From positions 2,478,965 through 2,542,964 of the forward strand of contig OX638295.1 in NCBI GenBank assembly GCA_951812345.1: a DNA stretch of 64,000 bases. The letters are read 5' to 3'. A program made the translations under genes and the position numbers. Each line of letters starts with the position of its first letter. Positions within the stretch are counted from its first letter, which is position 1. This DNA comes from Rhodothermales bacterium. Lineage in GTDB: Bacteria > Bacteroidota > Rhodothermia > Rhodothermales > VXPQ01. Under the pieces are notes generated by a model. That model did no database searches. It had not been told where the DNA came from and saw nothing but the letters and a program-made list of their open reading frames with translations. Positions 25,134 to 34,427 of the stretch are shown here, piece by piece.

Positions 25134-27707
25134 TTATTTCAACAGCACCATGTGCCGGGTCAGCGTGTGCGCTCCCGTTTTAAGCACATAGACGTACACG
25201 CCGCTGGCCCACCCGGATGCATCCAACTGCACTTCATGCTCGCCTGCCGGGCGCAAGCCATCCAACAACGTAGTCATGTTTTGCCCCAGCAGGTTGTACA
25301 CGGACAGCCGGACCTGGTCGGAAACCGGTTGCGTCCAGGAAATCGAAGTGCTGGGATTGAACGGGTTCGGATAATTCTGCGCCAGACGCACGTCGGAGGG
25401 AAGTTCTACCGGGTCGTCCGTGGATGTAGTCAGAGAGGTAAGGAACCGGGCGCGAATAGGAAACACCTGCCCGGCGAGCGAAAGCCACCCGTCCTCGTCA
25501 TCGTTCGGATCGCACTGCTCTCCCCCATCCTTCCGGCACAGCCGAAGTGCCGCCATGGCGCGCCAGCCCTCGACAAGCTCCCCATCCCGATTCCGGATCG
25601 TGGCGTACAAGTATGTCAGCGTATCCTGCACGGGGCTTCGGGCAAGCGTGGGCGAAAGGTAATTGTTATCGTCTCCCTTGTTGGCAAGGCCAATGAAAAC
25701 CCGCTCCGGCAGCGTCGAAAGCGCCTCCTCGTCCGCCGGAAGATTGACCCTCAGAAATGAATACGTTCCGGAAAAAAAGTCGATGTGCGATGCATTGGGC
25801 GACTCATCCACATCCATGCTATACAGTTCGTCCCCGGGAAAACCGTCATCGCCCACACCCCATACCTTAAGCGTGAAATCGCGGGGTTCGCCGTCAGGTA
25901 CCGTTGAATTACTATACTGATTATCGTATAGCGGCGCCACGAAGACAGCCGCCAGACGCGCCTTGTCCGGCACATCGTAAAGCTGGGCCATAACGTCCGT
26001 GCTATCTCCGGCAAGAAACACCCGGTCCTGGTTCTGGCCGGTTTCATACGCCACCGTGGTCACATCGAATGCGATGCCTCCCCAGTTTCCGGTAATATCG
26101 AGCTTGATGGATGCGGCGCTGGAACTCGCCGATACCCGGGTGTTCGCAACAATAAGCGTCACCCGCGCATACTCCCCGGAAACCGTATGGGTTTGCGTTT
26201 CGGGATCCAAGTCCACGAGCTGCTTCGCCCCCGCATCCGTTTCGGTGAACAGTCGCAGCGACAGGTGGGAGCGGTTGCTTGCGCCCGCAGCAATCCGGGC
26301 GTCCGTTCCTCCGCCCCCACCTCCGCCTCCGCCTCCTGCATCCTCGAAGTCCTGGATTTCCAACTCGAGATTCGTGGCGTTCTCCCAGGTCAGGTAATCG
26401 ACGGCCCCGCTCGACACGTTCACTGTGGTCTCGGAGGGCGCGGGATCGATCTCGGTATCTACTATCATGGTAGGTACCGCCCTCAGGCCCTGCCGGAATG
26501 GCGATTTGTAGGCATACTTTGCATCGACTCCGGCGTCGTTGACGAAATTCGTGGCGTGAAAGTCCGTGACGATATCCGCCGTGGTAAGGTTGTGATCTTT
26601 CAGAATCAGGTCGTATCCGGACACGCCGGTGAGCCAGGACCCTATCGGGCAATAGTTGGCGCCCGAGGGGCACTTCGCGCGCACGATGGACCCGGTGGCT
26701 TCCGGCCCGATCCGATCCGCAATGTAGGTGGTGAAAAGGCCTGCCCGCTGGTAATCGTTTTGCACCTGCGCGACCGTTCCGCCGCCGCGCCAGTTAAACA
26801 ACCGGGAACGAATTTCCTCGGGATCGTTCAGATACCGGATGGTTCGTGGGGGAAACCCGTTCAGCAGTTCCGCCCATTCCGACAACCCCTCGTTGATGAA
26901 GGTCGGCTCCGATCCCGGCCCCGATTGATAGGCATAATGGATCAGGTGTTGGTATTCGTGCGCAATGGTGCCGCCAATAAACGAGGGATCGCCACTTCTT
27001 AGTCCCTGGGGCAGATCGACATAAAGGATATTGGCCGCATTGGCCTCACCGGGATCCGGATTGGGATCCAGATCCTGCGGCGTGACGTAGCCGAGCACAC
27101 AGCAATCGTCGTTGCCTTCCTCGATATCGAAGAGGAGAATATCGACCTTGCCGTCCGCATCGGGGGAATCCGGGGGATCGCCGAAAATATCATTGCTGTT
27201 TTCAACAAGGCCCTTTTCGGAGTTCCAGGATTCCTCGGGCGTCTCGGAAAGCACATAGGCTGCGATCTGCGTGAGTTGCTCCTCGCTGGCGACTCCCTGC
27301 TGATCGTTAGCGAGCCAGAGATTGACAAGATCGCTCTCGTTCACGAGCGTAAACGTAAGCGTTTCCCAAGAGGTAGTTGCACCCGAGCTGAGGCCGGTAA
27401 GGACATTGAATTCTCTCTCGGAGCCGATCTCGTAGGATACCGCGGTCTTTGCAACGGGCAGCAAGCCAAGCGCTTTCGCCTCATGATATGCCTGGAATGC
27501 GGCTACAGCTTCCGGCATACGGGCCAGCCGGTCCGTTACGTGAATGACGCGCATCCCGTCGTCCGCCGACAGAAGAGGGTCTTCCTCGGCGACAGGCGGT
27601 TGCATGGTTTCAAGCTGGCCCGAAGACTGGGCAAACGCAGGCGATACGGTAATCAGTAAAACAAAGCAGAGAGCTGGAGAGAGACACGCGGTAAGGTGTT
27701 TGATCAT
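25134..27707 (-). CDS. Secreted zinc metallopeptidase with T9SS sorting domain
   Basis: This 857-aa secreted protein has a signal peptide (CFVLLITVSPAFAQ). A gluzincin-type zinc site is formed by HEYQH at about residues 250-254 with a downstream Glu in NEGLSEW near 273, in the style of M30/hyicolysin-like peptidases. A Gly10 run lies at about residues 463-472. The C-terminal 80 residues form a type A T9SS sorting domain: LAQNYPNPFNPSTSISW, then VYNLLGQ and a final GVYVYVLKTG. It should be exported by the SprA-containing T9SS. I chose the ATG at 27707 because it gives a normal signal peptide; 27770 would add 21 residues. The substrate is unknown. Confidence 0.85.
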   Translation of the reverse strand: MIKHLTACLSPALCFVLLITVSPAFAQSSGQLETMQPPVAEEDPLLSADDGMRVIHVTDRLARMPEAVAAFQAYHEAKALGLLPVAKTAVSYEIGSEREFNVLTGLSSGATTSWETLTFTLVNESDLVNLWLANDQQGVASEEQLTQIAAYVLSETPEESWNSEKGLVENSNDIFGDPPDSPDADGKVDILLFDIEEGNDDCCVLGYVTPQDLDPNPDPGEANAANILYVDLPQGLRSGDPSFIGGTIAHEYQHLIHYAYQSGPGSEPTFINEGLSEWAELLNGFPPRTIRYLNDPEEIRSRLFNWRGGGTVAQVQNDYQRAGLFTTYIADRIGPEATGSIVRAKCPSGANYCPIGSWLTGVSGYDLILKDHNLTTADIVTDFHATNFVNDAGVDAKYAYKSPFRQGLRAVPTMIVDTEIDPAPSETTVNVSSGAVDYLTWENATNLELEIQDFEDAGGGGGGGGGGTDARIAAGASNRSHLSLRLFTETDAGAKQLVDLDPETQTHTVSGEYARVTLIVANTRVSASSSAASIKLDITGNWGGIAFDVTTVAYETGQNQDRVFLAGDSTDVMAQLYDVPDKARLAAVFVAPLYDNQYSNSTVPDGEPRDFTLKVWGVGDDGFPGDELYSMDVDESPNASHIDFFSGTYSFLRVNLPADEEALSTLPERVFIGLANKGDDNNYLSPTLARSPVQDTLTYLYATIRNRDGELVEGWRAMAALRLCRKDGGEQCDPNDDEDGWLSLAGQVFPIRARFLTSLTTSTDDPVELPSDVRLAQNYPNPFNPSTSISWTQPVSDQVRLSVYNLLGQNMTTLLDGLRPAGEHEVQLDASGWASGVYVYVLKTGAHTLTRHMVLLK
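26308..26337 (-). repeat. poly-glycine low-complexity tract
   Basis: A run of GGN codons encodes ten consecutive glycines in the peptidase. It probably is a flexible linker between beta-rich domains. Such a tract is prone to replication slippage, and the reading frame would shift with non-triplet changes. Confidence 0.85.
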
Positions 27708-27898
27708 CGGAGTGCGGGATAAATGCGGTGGGCAAAGAGCGGGGGACGATCGGGAAAGGAATGGCGGCATACGCCGGAGGTCTTGGAGTCAGGCAGAATG
27801 TGTACCTTGTAACAAAGGTACGCGCACACTCGTAAACAGTGCCCCACCTTGTTTTCAGCAAAATGAAACCCGATTACACCTTGCGCAAACAACTGCGA

Positions 27899-28273
27899 AT
27901 GAAGTCGTCCGGTGCACGCAAGGCCGGTGTATGGAATACATGCTGCACATACAGCATCCGCCTGTACCAAAAATACGCGATTTTTGCGTGCGCGGCATGT
28001 GTTTTGGCAACCTGTCTGGTCTCCTGCACCACGGATCGCGTATCCGAAGCAGATACCATCACGGTGGAAGGCATGGTCGCCGTGCGCGGCAACGAACCCT
28101 TTGCCGCCTATGTGCTTGAGACCTCGGACCGCAATACGTACGTCCTCATCTTTCCGGAGGCCGTGGAAACCCCCGCCCGCCTGCAGGTAACAGGCCGGCT
28201 TTACCTCGGGGAATGGATGGGACAATCGTATGCGCATATCGAAGTCCATGCGTATGAGGAACTGGCTGAGTAA
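27899..28273 (+). CDS. Putative lipoprotein, 124 aa
   Basis: This small protein has a hydrophobic segment and lipobox (ATCLVSC, Cys43 from the chosen ATG) followed by a roughly 80-residue beta-rich domain (ITVEGMVAVRGNEPFAAYVLE and LQVTGRLYLGEW) that could be an OB-like fold; that fold is an inference. The start is uncertain: ATG 27899, ATG 27863 and GTG 27839 are all in frame, and all leave an unusually long positively charged region before the hydrophobic core. It is divergent from the metallopeptidase and convergent with murJ. Confidence 0.6.
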   Translation: MKSSGARKAGVWNTCCTYSIRLYQKYAIFACAACVLATCLVSCTTDRVSEADTITVEGMVAVRGNEPFAAYVLETSDRNTYVLIFPEAVETPARLQVTGRLYLGEWMGQSYAHIEVHAYEELAE

Positions 28274-28374
28274 ACCCCATGCGGCCTGGAAACGTATGCA
28301 TCCATACCTGAATACTGCTCACGTCCGTTCACGTACAAAGCAAAGCAAAAAAGATGCCGGAATATTGAGTACGG

Positions 28375-30117
28375 TTACCCGTCCTTTCTCCTGCGCTTGA
28401 TAAACTGCCCGATCAGGGGATCCATTTCAGGAGCGCGTTGCAGGACCGAGGCGCCGAGATACCCTGTGGCGTACACCGATACCACGATCAGCGCTTCGAC
28501 CGCAATGTGCATATCGGGAAGAAGCCACCATACGATCCCCGCAGGCACTGCGGCGGCCAGCGCCGTCGCCGTCATGCGCCGCACACCCACCCATGGCAGG
28601 CGGAAGGTGGGTATCATGACCCCCATGGATCGCTGGAGACGCCATAGTTCGATCCATGCGCCTGTCGTCGCGCCCACGGCCAGCCCGAGACTGCCCAGAT
28701 ACAGCGTACGACCTTCCGCGCCGAAACCCGCAACATCCCCGACGGCAATCCCGTCCAGCAGAAGCATCGCCGGGACGGCCACGGCCGTCGACACCACAAC
28801 ACGCACTACAGCAATGCGGGCCGGCGTACGCGTATTCTTGCGCGCATAGAACGCGTTTTGCAGCAGGCGGGACATGGCCGTGGCAAGCAATCCCAGCGAA
28901 TAACCGGACAGCACCAGATAGACGAGCCAGGAATCCTCGGAGCCGAATTCCCCGGTGCGGAAAAGCGCCCCGACAATAAGCAGGCCAAAAGCCAGGTACC
29001 CGATGCATGTGGGTACCGTCAGAAACAGCATCTGGTTTATGGACCGGCCCAGGCGCTGCATGAATGCCTCGGTTTTCTCCAAACCGAAGCGTGAAAGCTC
29101 GGGTAATTCGGACGCGGCCACAGACATACCGAAAAGACTTATCGGCAAGATGTACAACATCTGCGCCGGCCGCAGCGACGATACGGCGCCGGCTGCCAGA
29201 CAGGAAGCCAGCAAAAGATCGAGATATGAGGACAATTGGTAGACGCCCCGTCCAGCCACCGCAGGTCCGAAGGCGCGTATCGCCTCCCTGACCCCCGCAA
29301 CCTTCGCAGAAAAGGCAAGCCGGAAGCCGCGAAGCGTCCGGAACACGAGGGGCGCCTGCACTGCGAACTGCAGGAAACCACCCAGAAAGGCACCGTAGAA
29401 CGCAGCGAACAGCAGATCGGTCCGCGCACCCGCTTGCAAGCCCGCCGTCGGCTCCAGCACCATACGCGCACCGGTGATCAGGGCGCCGATGATGGCTGCA
29501 TTCCACAGCACGGGAGCAAAGTAAGGCAGGAAGAACCGGCGATGACTATTGAGTATTCCCAGACACCATGCCGCCAGCACCAGTATACCGGTCATCGGAA
29601 ATATGATCCGTACCGCCTGTACGGCCAGTTCGAACCGGTTGATCGGCAATTCGCCCGCAGCCACTGCGGCCGCATCGTCCCGAAAACCGACTGCGAAAAT
29701 CGTCACGATCGGCTCGGCAAGCAGTATGCCCACCAGACTCAGCACGGCTGTAAGGGCAAGCAACAACCCGAAAACCGCACCGGCAAACCGGCCTGCCTCC
29801 CGTTCACGCCCCTCTTCGATCATCTTCGAGTAGATGGGAATGAACGCCGCCGAGATCGTGCCTTCTCCCAAAAGGTTTTGCAGCAGGTTCGGGCCCCGGA
29901 ACGCTACCTGAAAAACATCGGCGTGGGCGCCCAACCCGAAGAAATGGGCAACCACCCGCTCCCGCACGAACCCGATGAGGCGACTGGTAAGAATCCCCGC
30001 CCCGACGACACCGGCAGCATTCCTGCGCGGTTGCGTTGGTGTGCTACCGCGTCCTGCCTGGACTTCCCGAACCTCCGGCTCGGGGCTTTCTGCCGGTTCG
30101 AAAGGGATATCGTTCAT
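28375..30117 (-). CDS. murJ: Lipid II flippase MurJ
   Basis: This 580-aa polytopic inner-membrane protein of the MVF/MurJ family flips lipid II for peptidoglycan assembly. Its N-terminal motif (ILTSRLIGFVRERVVAHFFG) and the following FRGPNLLQNLLGEGTISAAFIPIYS are characteristic. About 14 hydrophobic helices follow. A proline-rich cytoplasmic N-terminal tail of about 35 residues precedes the first helix. It starts 5 bases after aroQ and is likely the last gene of the minus-strand run that begins with rng. Confidence 0.93.
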   Translation of the reverse strand: MNDIPFEPAESPEPEVREVQAGRGSTPTQPRRNAAGVVGAGILTSRLIGFVRERVVAHFFGLGAHADVFQVAFRGPNLLQNLLGEGTISAAFIPIYSKMIEEGREREAGRFAGAVFGLLLALTAVLSLVGILLAEPIVTIFAVGFRDDAAAVAAGELPINRFELAVQAVRIIFPMTGILVLAAWCLGILNSHRRFFLPYFAPVLWNAAIIGALITGARMVLEPTAGLQAGARTDLLFAAFYGAFLGGFLQFAVQAPLVFRTLRGFRLAFSAKVAGVREAIRAFGPAVAGRGVYQLSSYLDLLLASCLAAGAVSSLRPAQMLYILPISLFGMSVAASELPELSRFGLEKTEAFMQRLGRSINQMLFLTVPTCIGYLAFGLLIVGALFRTGEFGSEDSWLVYLVLSGYSLGLLATAMSRLLQNAFYARKNTRTPARIAVVRVVVSTAVAVPAMLLLDGIAVGDVAGFGAEGRTLYLGSLGLAVGATTGAWIELWRLQRSMGVMIPTFRLPWVGVRRMTATALAAAVPAGIVWWLLPDMHIAVEALIVVSVYATGYLGASVLQRAPEMDPLIGQFIKRRRKDG

Positions 30118-30122
30118 ATGCG

Positions 30123-30554
30123 TTACGCTCCCGCTCCATCCAGGAAGTAGCGCACAGCCAGTTCGTATCCTTTCATGCCGAGGCCCACAATCTGCCCTGC
30201 GGTTACGGCCGCCGTCAGGGAGCGATGCCGAAAAGACTCGCGGGCATGCACATTCGAGAGATGCACCTCGATAACCGGTACATCCACCGCCGCCACCGCA
30301 TCCCGCAATGCTACGGACGTATGCGTAAAGGCGCCGGGATTGAATACCACGCCCGACGCGCCGTCGCTGGCCGCCTCATGAAGCGCATCGATCAGATCAC
30401 CCTCGTGATTACTCTGGACGAACCGAAAATCGACGTCGGGGAACAGGGCGCATAGTGCATCCTGCATGTCGGTCAGCGTGGCGGTCCCGTAGGTTTCCGT
30501 TTCACGCGTACCCAGCAGATTCAGGTTGGGACCATTGAGAACAAACAGTTTCAT
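30123..30554 (-). CDS. aroQ: Type II 3-dehydroquinate dehydratase
   Basis: This 143-aa shikimate-pathway enzyme dehydrates 3-dehydroquinate. Motifs are LNGPNLNLLGTRE at the start with the catalytic Tyr in the TETYGTAT segment, QSNHEGDLID, NPGAFTHTSVALRDA, and EVHLSNVHARESFRH with the catalytic His. The ATG at 30554 is preceded by a GGAGG ribosome-binding site seven bases upstream, which fixes the start. murJ follows after five bases. Confidence 0.96.
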   Translation of the reverse strand: MKLFVLNGPNLNLLGTRETETYGTATLTDMQDALCALFPDVDFRFVQSNHEGDLIDALHEAASDGASGVVFNPGAFTHTSVALRDAVAAVDVPVIEVHLSNVHARESFRHRSLTAAVTAGQIVGLGMKGYELAVRYFLDGAGA

Positions 30555-30566
30555 AGAGTATCCTCC
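30555..30566 (-). promoter_or_regulatory. ribosome-binding site of aroQ, overlapping repeat-like AGGATACTCT
   Basis: On the minus strand GGAGG (30566-30562) merges with AGGATACTCT and runs directly into the ATG. The 10-mer equals the left arm of the dispersed palindrome. With no loop or second arm, chance resemblance is possible. Confidence 0.55.
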
Positions 30567-30636
30567 GGGCCGATCATGCAAGGGAAGCGGGTACGGAAAT
30601 ATACGGCTAAACGGCGTGGGGCAGAGCATCGTGCCG

Positions 30637-31440
30637 TCAGGCGCCCGTTTCGAACACCAGCCCATCGTATCCGAGCCGAATGCCTTCCGGCAAACGAGCC
30701 TCGGCATCGGCATGCAGCGTGCTATGCGTCATATGGGTAAAATACGTCTGACGTGCGCCAATGCGCTGTGCTGCGCGAATCGCCTCGTCAAAGGAAAAAT
30801 GGGTCGGATGCCCTTCCTCGCGCAGGGCATCGAGAACCAGTACATCCAGACCCTGCAACAAGTCGAAACTTTCTTCCGGAATCCGGTTGGTGTCCGTCAG
30901 ATAGGCGAATTTTCCTATCCGGTATCCGAAAAGAGGCAGGGATCCATGATACGCATCAATGGGAATAACGGACACCGAACGAGAGGAATCGCTGCGTCCG
31001 GTTACGGTAAAGGGACCATCGACGGTCTGAAGAATCAGATTGGGGACCCCGGGATACGAACCGTCCTCAAAGATATACGTGAACATCTTTTGCAGGACAT
31101 CCACCGTATTGCGGCGAGCGTAACAGGGAATGGGACGACGGTTTTCGAACAGAAAAGGACGGAGATCGTCAATCCCGCCCACATGGTCGAAATGGTGGTG
31201 CGTGAAGAGAACCGCATCAATATGCCGAATACCTTCTCGAAGCACCTGCCTGCGAAAATCCGGTCCAATGTCGATGAGGATGCGGAGCCCCTTCGTCTCG
31301 AAGACACATGCGCTTCGAGTACGTTCATCGCGTGGGTCCCCGGAAGTGCATACAGGGCACGCGCACCCGATTACGGGAACGCCGGTGGATGTACCCGTGC
31401 CGAGCAGGGTGACCCGAATGCGGTCCTCATTCTGTGTCAT
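30637..31440 (-). CDS. Metallo-beta-lactamase fold hydrolase, PhnP-like
   Basis: This 267-aa protein has the metal-binding motif THHHFDHVGG and further ligand histidines (DAYHGS, FTHMTH). Near the N-terminus a Cys-rich segment, GCACPVC, resembles the extra zinc site of PhnP-type phosphodiesterases. It may hydrolyse cyclic phosphodiesters, but the substrate is not determined. The ATG at 31440 overlaps the 3' end of the preceding small gene by 14 bases, suggesting coupled translation. aroQ starts 82 bases downstream. Confidence 0.85.
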   Translation of the reverse strand: MTQNEDRIRVTLLGTGTSTGVPVIGCACPVCTSGDPRDERTRSACVFETKGLRILIDIGPDFRRQVLREGIRHIDAVLFTHHHFDHVGGIDDLRPFLFENRRPIPCYARRNTVDVLQKMFTYIFEDGSYPGVPNLILQTVDGPFTVTGRSDSSRSVSVIPIDAYHGSLPLFGYRIGKFAYLTDTNRIPEESFDLLQGLDVLVLDALREEGHPTHFSFDEAIRAAQRIGARQTYFTHMTHSTLHADAEARLPEGIRLGYDGLVFETGA

Positions 31441-31720
31441 CCGCTTCGTACAAGTCCGCCGGCTCATGTTGCCGCCATATTTCCTCGACGGCGGCACGCA
31501 CAGAGGGTTTTAGAAAAATATCGTCGATAGGCAATCCCCGAAGGCTGTTCGCCAGCACAACCAATTGCTCTTCAGGAAGATGCCGCTTGTTCAACACGAT
31601 GATTTCCTCGTCGGCAATCTTGCACCGCCCGCCTCGAAAATTACCTTTCTCCATGCGCACCTCCAGACCAAACCCGGCAGCCGCTTCCCTGAGTTCTTCA
31701 AGGATGTGTTTTGTCTTCAT
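31427..31720 (-). CDS. Conserved-looking small protein, 97 aa
   Basis: This is a soluble 97-aa protein with a helix-strand start (ILEELREAAAGFGLEVRMEKGNF), a strand with IADEEIIVLNKRHLPEEQL, and an acidic C-terminus. It has no signal peptide or membrane helix. I cannot name the family. Its end overlaps the PhnP-like gene, so the pair are probably expressed together. It lies 49 bases after an outer-membrane protein gene on the same strand. Confidence 0.7.
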   Translation of the reverse strand: MKTKHILEELREAAAGFGLEVRMEKGNFRGGRCKIADEEIIVLNKRHLPEEQLVVLANSLRGLPIDDIFLKPSVRAAVEEIWRQHEPADLYEADDTE

Positions 31721-31769
31721 CGGGATGTCCGTATATGAGGATCCTGCCGGGATGTTCAGAACTGTATAG

Positions 31770-32552
31770 TTACCAGTTCAGACCCAATGTGATCATGTGC
31801 TGGGATCCGAGGTAATCAAGCCGGGTTTGGCTGGGTTCCAGGATCAGATTCGCCTCACCCACCCGCCAGGACTGTGTACGGTATCCGTATCCCGCGGACA
31901 AACCAAAGCGCCCGAACACCTCGCGAATATCCATACGCACGCCTGCATCTACCAGCCATGCCAAACCGGTGCTTCCCCCAAAGGAACGCAGCGCGACACC
32001 CAATGCGGGGGCGGCCCGTGCCTCTAAACGGACATTTTTGCCTCGCTCCGTACGACCACCCAGGCCAGCGCCCAAACCAATCACCGTCACCTGAAACGAT
32101 CCAAAGGGGGAGTTCGCCTGTCCCTTCGGCGCTACGCGACGGTAGTTCGTCTGCAACGTCAGGGGAATGTATAGCCGGGATGCCTCCGAGGCTCCAATGG
32201 TGAAGAGATTGCTCCAGGTTGCAACGGCAACGTCCAGCAGTCTCGCATTGCGATCAGCCGCAGCGTTTTCCGGTCCATAGGTTACGGTCGCGGAGATATT
32301 GCCCCGTGCATACATAATGCCATAGGCCGGACCGGTGAACGCCGGCGCCCCTTCGGGCGGTACGTTCGTGTCAGGTTGGAAATCGACCATCTGCCAGGCG
32401 ATCGAAAGCACGCCGGCTTGTTGCTGCGTTACCCGTCCGTAGGAAAAAAGCTGTGCATGGGCCTCTGAAACAACCGCAAAAGAAGCACAACCCAGCAACA
32501 ACGTCATCATAACGCCCGCAACCGGAGACAACGAACTTCCGCGAGGAGACAT
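31770..32552 (-). CDS. Putative outer-membrane beta-barrel protein
   Basis: This 260-aa exported protein has a signal peptide (MMTLLLGCASFAVVSEAHAQ) followed by alternating amphipathic strands (GNISATVTYGPE, RLYIPLTLQTNYRR, LEARAAPALGVALRSFG) and a C-terminal strand HMITLGLNW ending in an aromatic residue, the usual outer-membrane assembly signal. No ligand or enzyme motif is visible. It lies 48 bases downstream of the ribonuclease gene and could share its transcript. Confidence 0.65.
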   Translation of the reverse strand: MSPRGSSLSPVAGVMMTLLLGCASFAVVSEAHAQLFSYGRVTQQQAGVLSIAWQMVDFQPDTNVPPEGAPAFTGPAYGIMYARGNISATVTYGPENAAADRNARLLDVAVATWSNLFTIGASEASRLYIPLTLQTNYRRVAPKGQANSPFGSFQVTVIGLGAGLGGRTERGKNVRLEARAAPALGVALRSFGGSTGLAWLVDAGVRMDIREVFGRFGLSAGYGYRTQSWRVGEANLILEPSQTRLDYLGSQHMITLGLNW

Positions 32553-32600
32553 AGTCGAGAAGAAAAGTAGGGGAACGGTCGCAGCGCAAGGCGGTCCGGT

Positions 32601-34427
32601 CTATCCGGGCCTGGCGCCCTTCGACAGCGAAACTTTCCGGGTGAGGTCCTCGCCAGACCGGGTATCCGTGATACGGAACGCGTACGGCGACATCGTTCCA
32701 TCTGTTTTGAGACGCACCGGCAGAGAATGTTTCAGAAAAAAACCCAGGCGAATGCCGGCAATTTTGCGCCTCAGCCAGGCAGCCGTAAACGGATGCGTCC
32801 ATAGCGTAAGGTTCCGCGAACCGTTCATGGCCTTGTATGCCACGACCCACTGCTCAATCTCCTGGAGCACCACAATAGGGTCCGGGCGCCTTCCCTGGGA
32901 GCTCCCGCGCCCTCTGCCTGAAGACCGTCTCGGTTCGTTCCTCTCCTTTCTTTCCGGGGGTCGCGCTTCGTCCTGGTCGGGTTGCCCCGTCCCGGTCGAA
33001 CCATTTTTCGTCAGAAAATCCGGGGGATTTTCCCCTGCTGTGACACTTGGACGCAGACGTTGCCGGGTGATCTGGATGAGCCCGAAGTCGCTCATAGGCA
33101 GCACCTTTGTCACGGCGCGGTCTTTTCTGAACTCCTTCCTGAGTTCATCATAAATTTTCCTTCGGTTCTTCTCATCCCGGAGGTCGATGAAATCGACCAC
33201 GATGATACCGCCGAGATCCCGCAGGCGAACTTGCTTGGCGATAACGCGGGCAGCTTCCAGATTCACCTGTACCGAACTTTCCTCCTGCGAAAGCCCGCGC
33301 CCCGCCCTGCCGGAGTTCACATCCACGACATGCATGGCCTCCGTATGTTCGATAAAGAGATACCCACCGCCAGGGAGATTAACACGCCCCTCGAACGCCT
33401 CCTGTATCTCGGCGTGGATGCCGACGGCCTCGAACACATGTTCCTTCCCATTGTGATGCCGGATGGCCTCGGCCATCTGTGGAGCTACCGCCTGAATGTA
33501 ATTTCTGACGTTTCTATAGAGCCGCTCGTTGTCGATCAGTACACGGTCGTAATCTTCGGAGAACCGGTCACGCATAACCGACGAGAGCATGTTCACGTCG
33601 CGATGAACCAGCATGGGCGGGTTGGGACGGCCCGCGAGTTTCTGCTCCATCTTGCGCCATTTGTCAAGTAACAGCCTTAAATCCGTGTCGAGCGTTTTTG
33701 CATTTTTTCCCTGGGCCACTGTGCGCACGATCAGGCCCACGTCCGGAGGAACAAGGCTTTTGGCAAGCGCTTTGAGCCGCCGCCGTTCCTTGTAGGAATG
33801 AATCTGCTTCGACACCGCCACATAGTTCCCGAACGGAACAAGGACCAGGAAGCGTCCGGCCATCGAGATGTCCGTGGAAACACGGCTGCCCTTGTTCGAG
33901 ATCGGCTCCTTGACGACCTTGACCAGGATGCGCTGGTTGGCCTTCAGATACTTCTCGGGTGGATCACCGGATCGCCGATTTTTATCGGTTTTCCTCGACA
34001 AACGTTGTGTGAGCCGTCGCCGGGCACGGAGCTTCGCTGTCGGCACAACGCGATTTTTTTCGTCGGTGTTCCTGGATGCGCTGCGATCGCGGCGCGGCTT
34101 GCGGCGCGCGCCCCGTTTTCTTGGCGGCTTCCGATTTTGATTGACGACGCGAGATACGTCCGGTTGCTTGGCGTCAACAAACGCGAGCAACTCCCCGATG
34201 TCATCCGACAGATCGGAGAAATGAAGAAAGGCGTCCTGTTTTCGCCCGATATCGACGAACGCGGCCTGAATGCTTGGCATAACCTTGCAGATCCTGCCAA
34301 GGTAGATATCGCCGATCGTTCGGGAGTTATCGGGGTTCTCTATGTAGAGTTCTGCGAGACTTCCATTTTCTACGATGGCTATCCGCGTTTGCGCCTTCTC
34401 TGCATTGATGACAATTTCCTTACCCAT
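32601..34427 (-). CDS. rng: Ribonuclease E/G family endoribonuclease
   Basis: This 608-aa protein starts MGKEIVINAEKAQTRIAIV, as RNase G homologues do. An S1 domain (GDIYLGRICKVMPSIQAAFVDIG...) is split by about 90 very basic, Arg/Lys-rich residues. The catalytic DNase I-like core has IIVVDFIDLRDEKNRR with the metal-binding aspartates. The zinc-link CPxCxG motif that should follow QITRQRLRPSV is absent; a Pro/Glu/Arg-rich linker stands there instead, and the protein contains a single cysteine. It processes rRNA and degrades mRNA in other bacteria. An 8-bp hairpin abuts the start codon. Confidence 0.9.
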   Translation of the reverse strand: MGKEIVINAEKAQTRIAIVENGSLAELYIENPDNSRTIGDIYLGRICKVMPSIQAAFVDIGRKQDAFLHFSDLSDDIGELLAFVDAKQPDVSRVVNQNRKPPRKRGARRKPRRDRSASRNTDEKNRVVPTAKLRARRRLTQRLSRKTDKNRRSGDPPEKYLKANQRILVKVVKEPISNKGSRVSTDISMAGRFLVLVPFGNYVAVSKQIHSYKERRRLKALAKSLVPPDVGLIVRTVAQGKNAKTLDTDLRLLLDKWRKMEQKLAGRPNPPMLVHRDVNMLSSVMRDRFSEDYDRVLIDNERLYRNVRNYIQAVAPQMAEAIRHHNGKEHVFEAVGIHAEIQEAFEGRVNLPGGGYLFIEHTEAMHVVDVNSGRAGRGLSQEESSVQVNLEAARVIAKQVRLRDLGGIIVVDFIDLRDEKNRRKIYDELRKEFRKDRAVTKVLPMSDFGLIQITRQRLRPSVTAGENPPDFLTKNGSTGTGQPDQDEARPPERKERNEPRRSSGRGRGSSQGRRPDPIVVLQEIEQWVVAYKAMNGSRNLTLWTHPFTAAWLRRKIAGIRLGFFLKHSLPVRLKTDGTMSPYAFRITDTRSGEDLTRKVSLSKGARPG

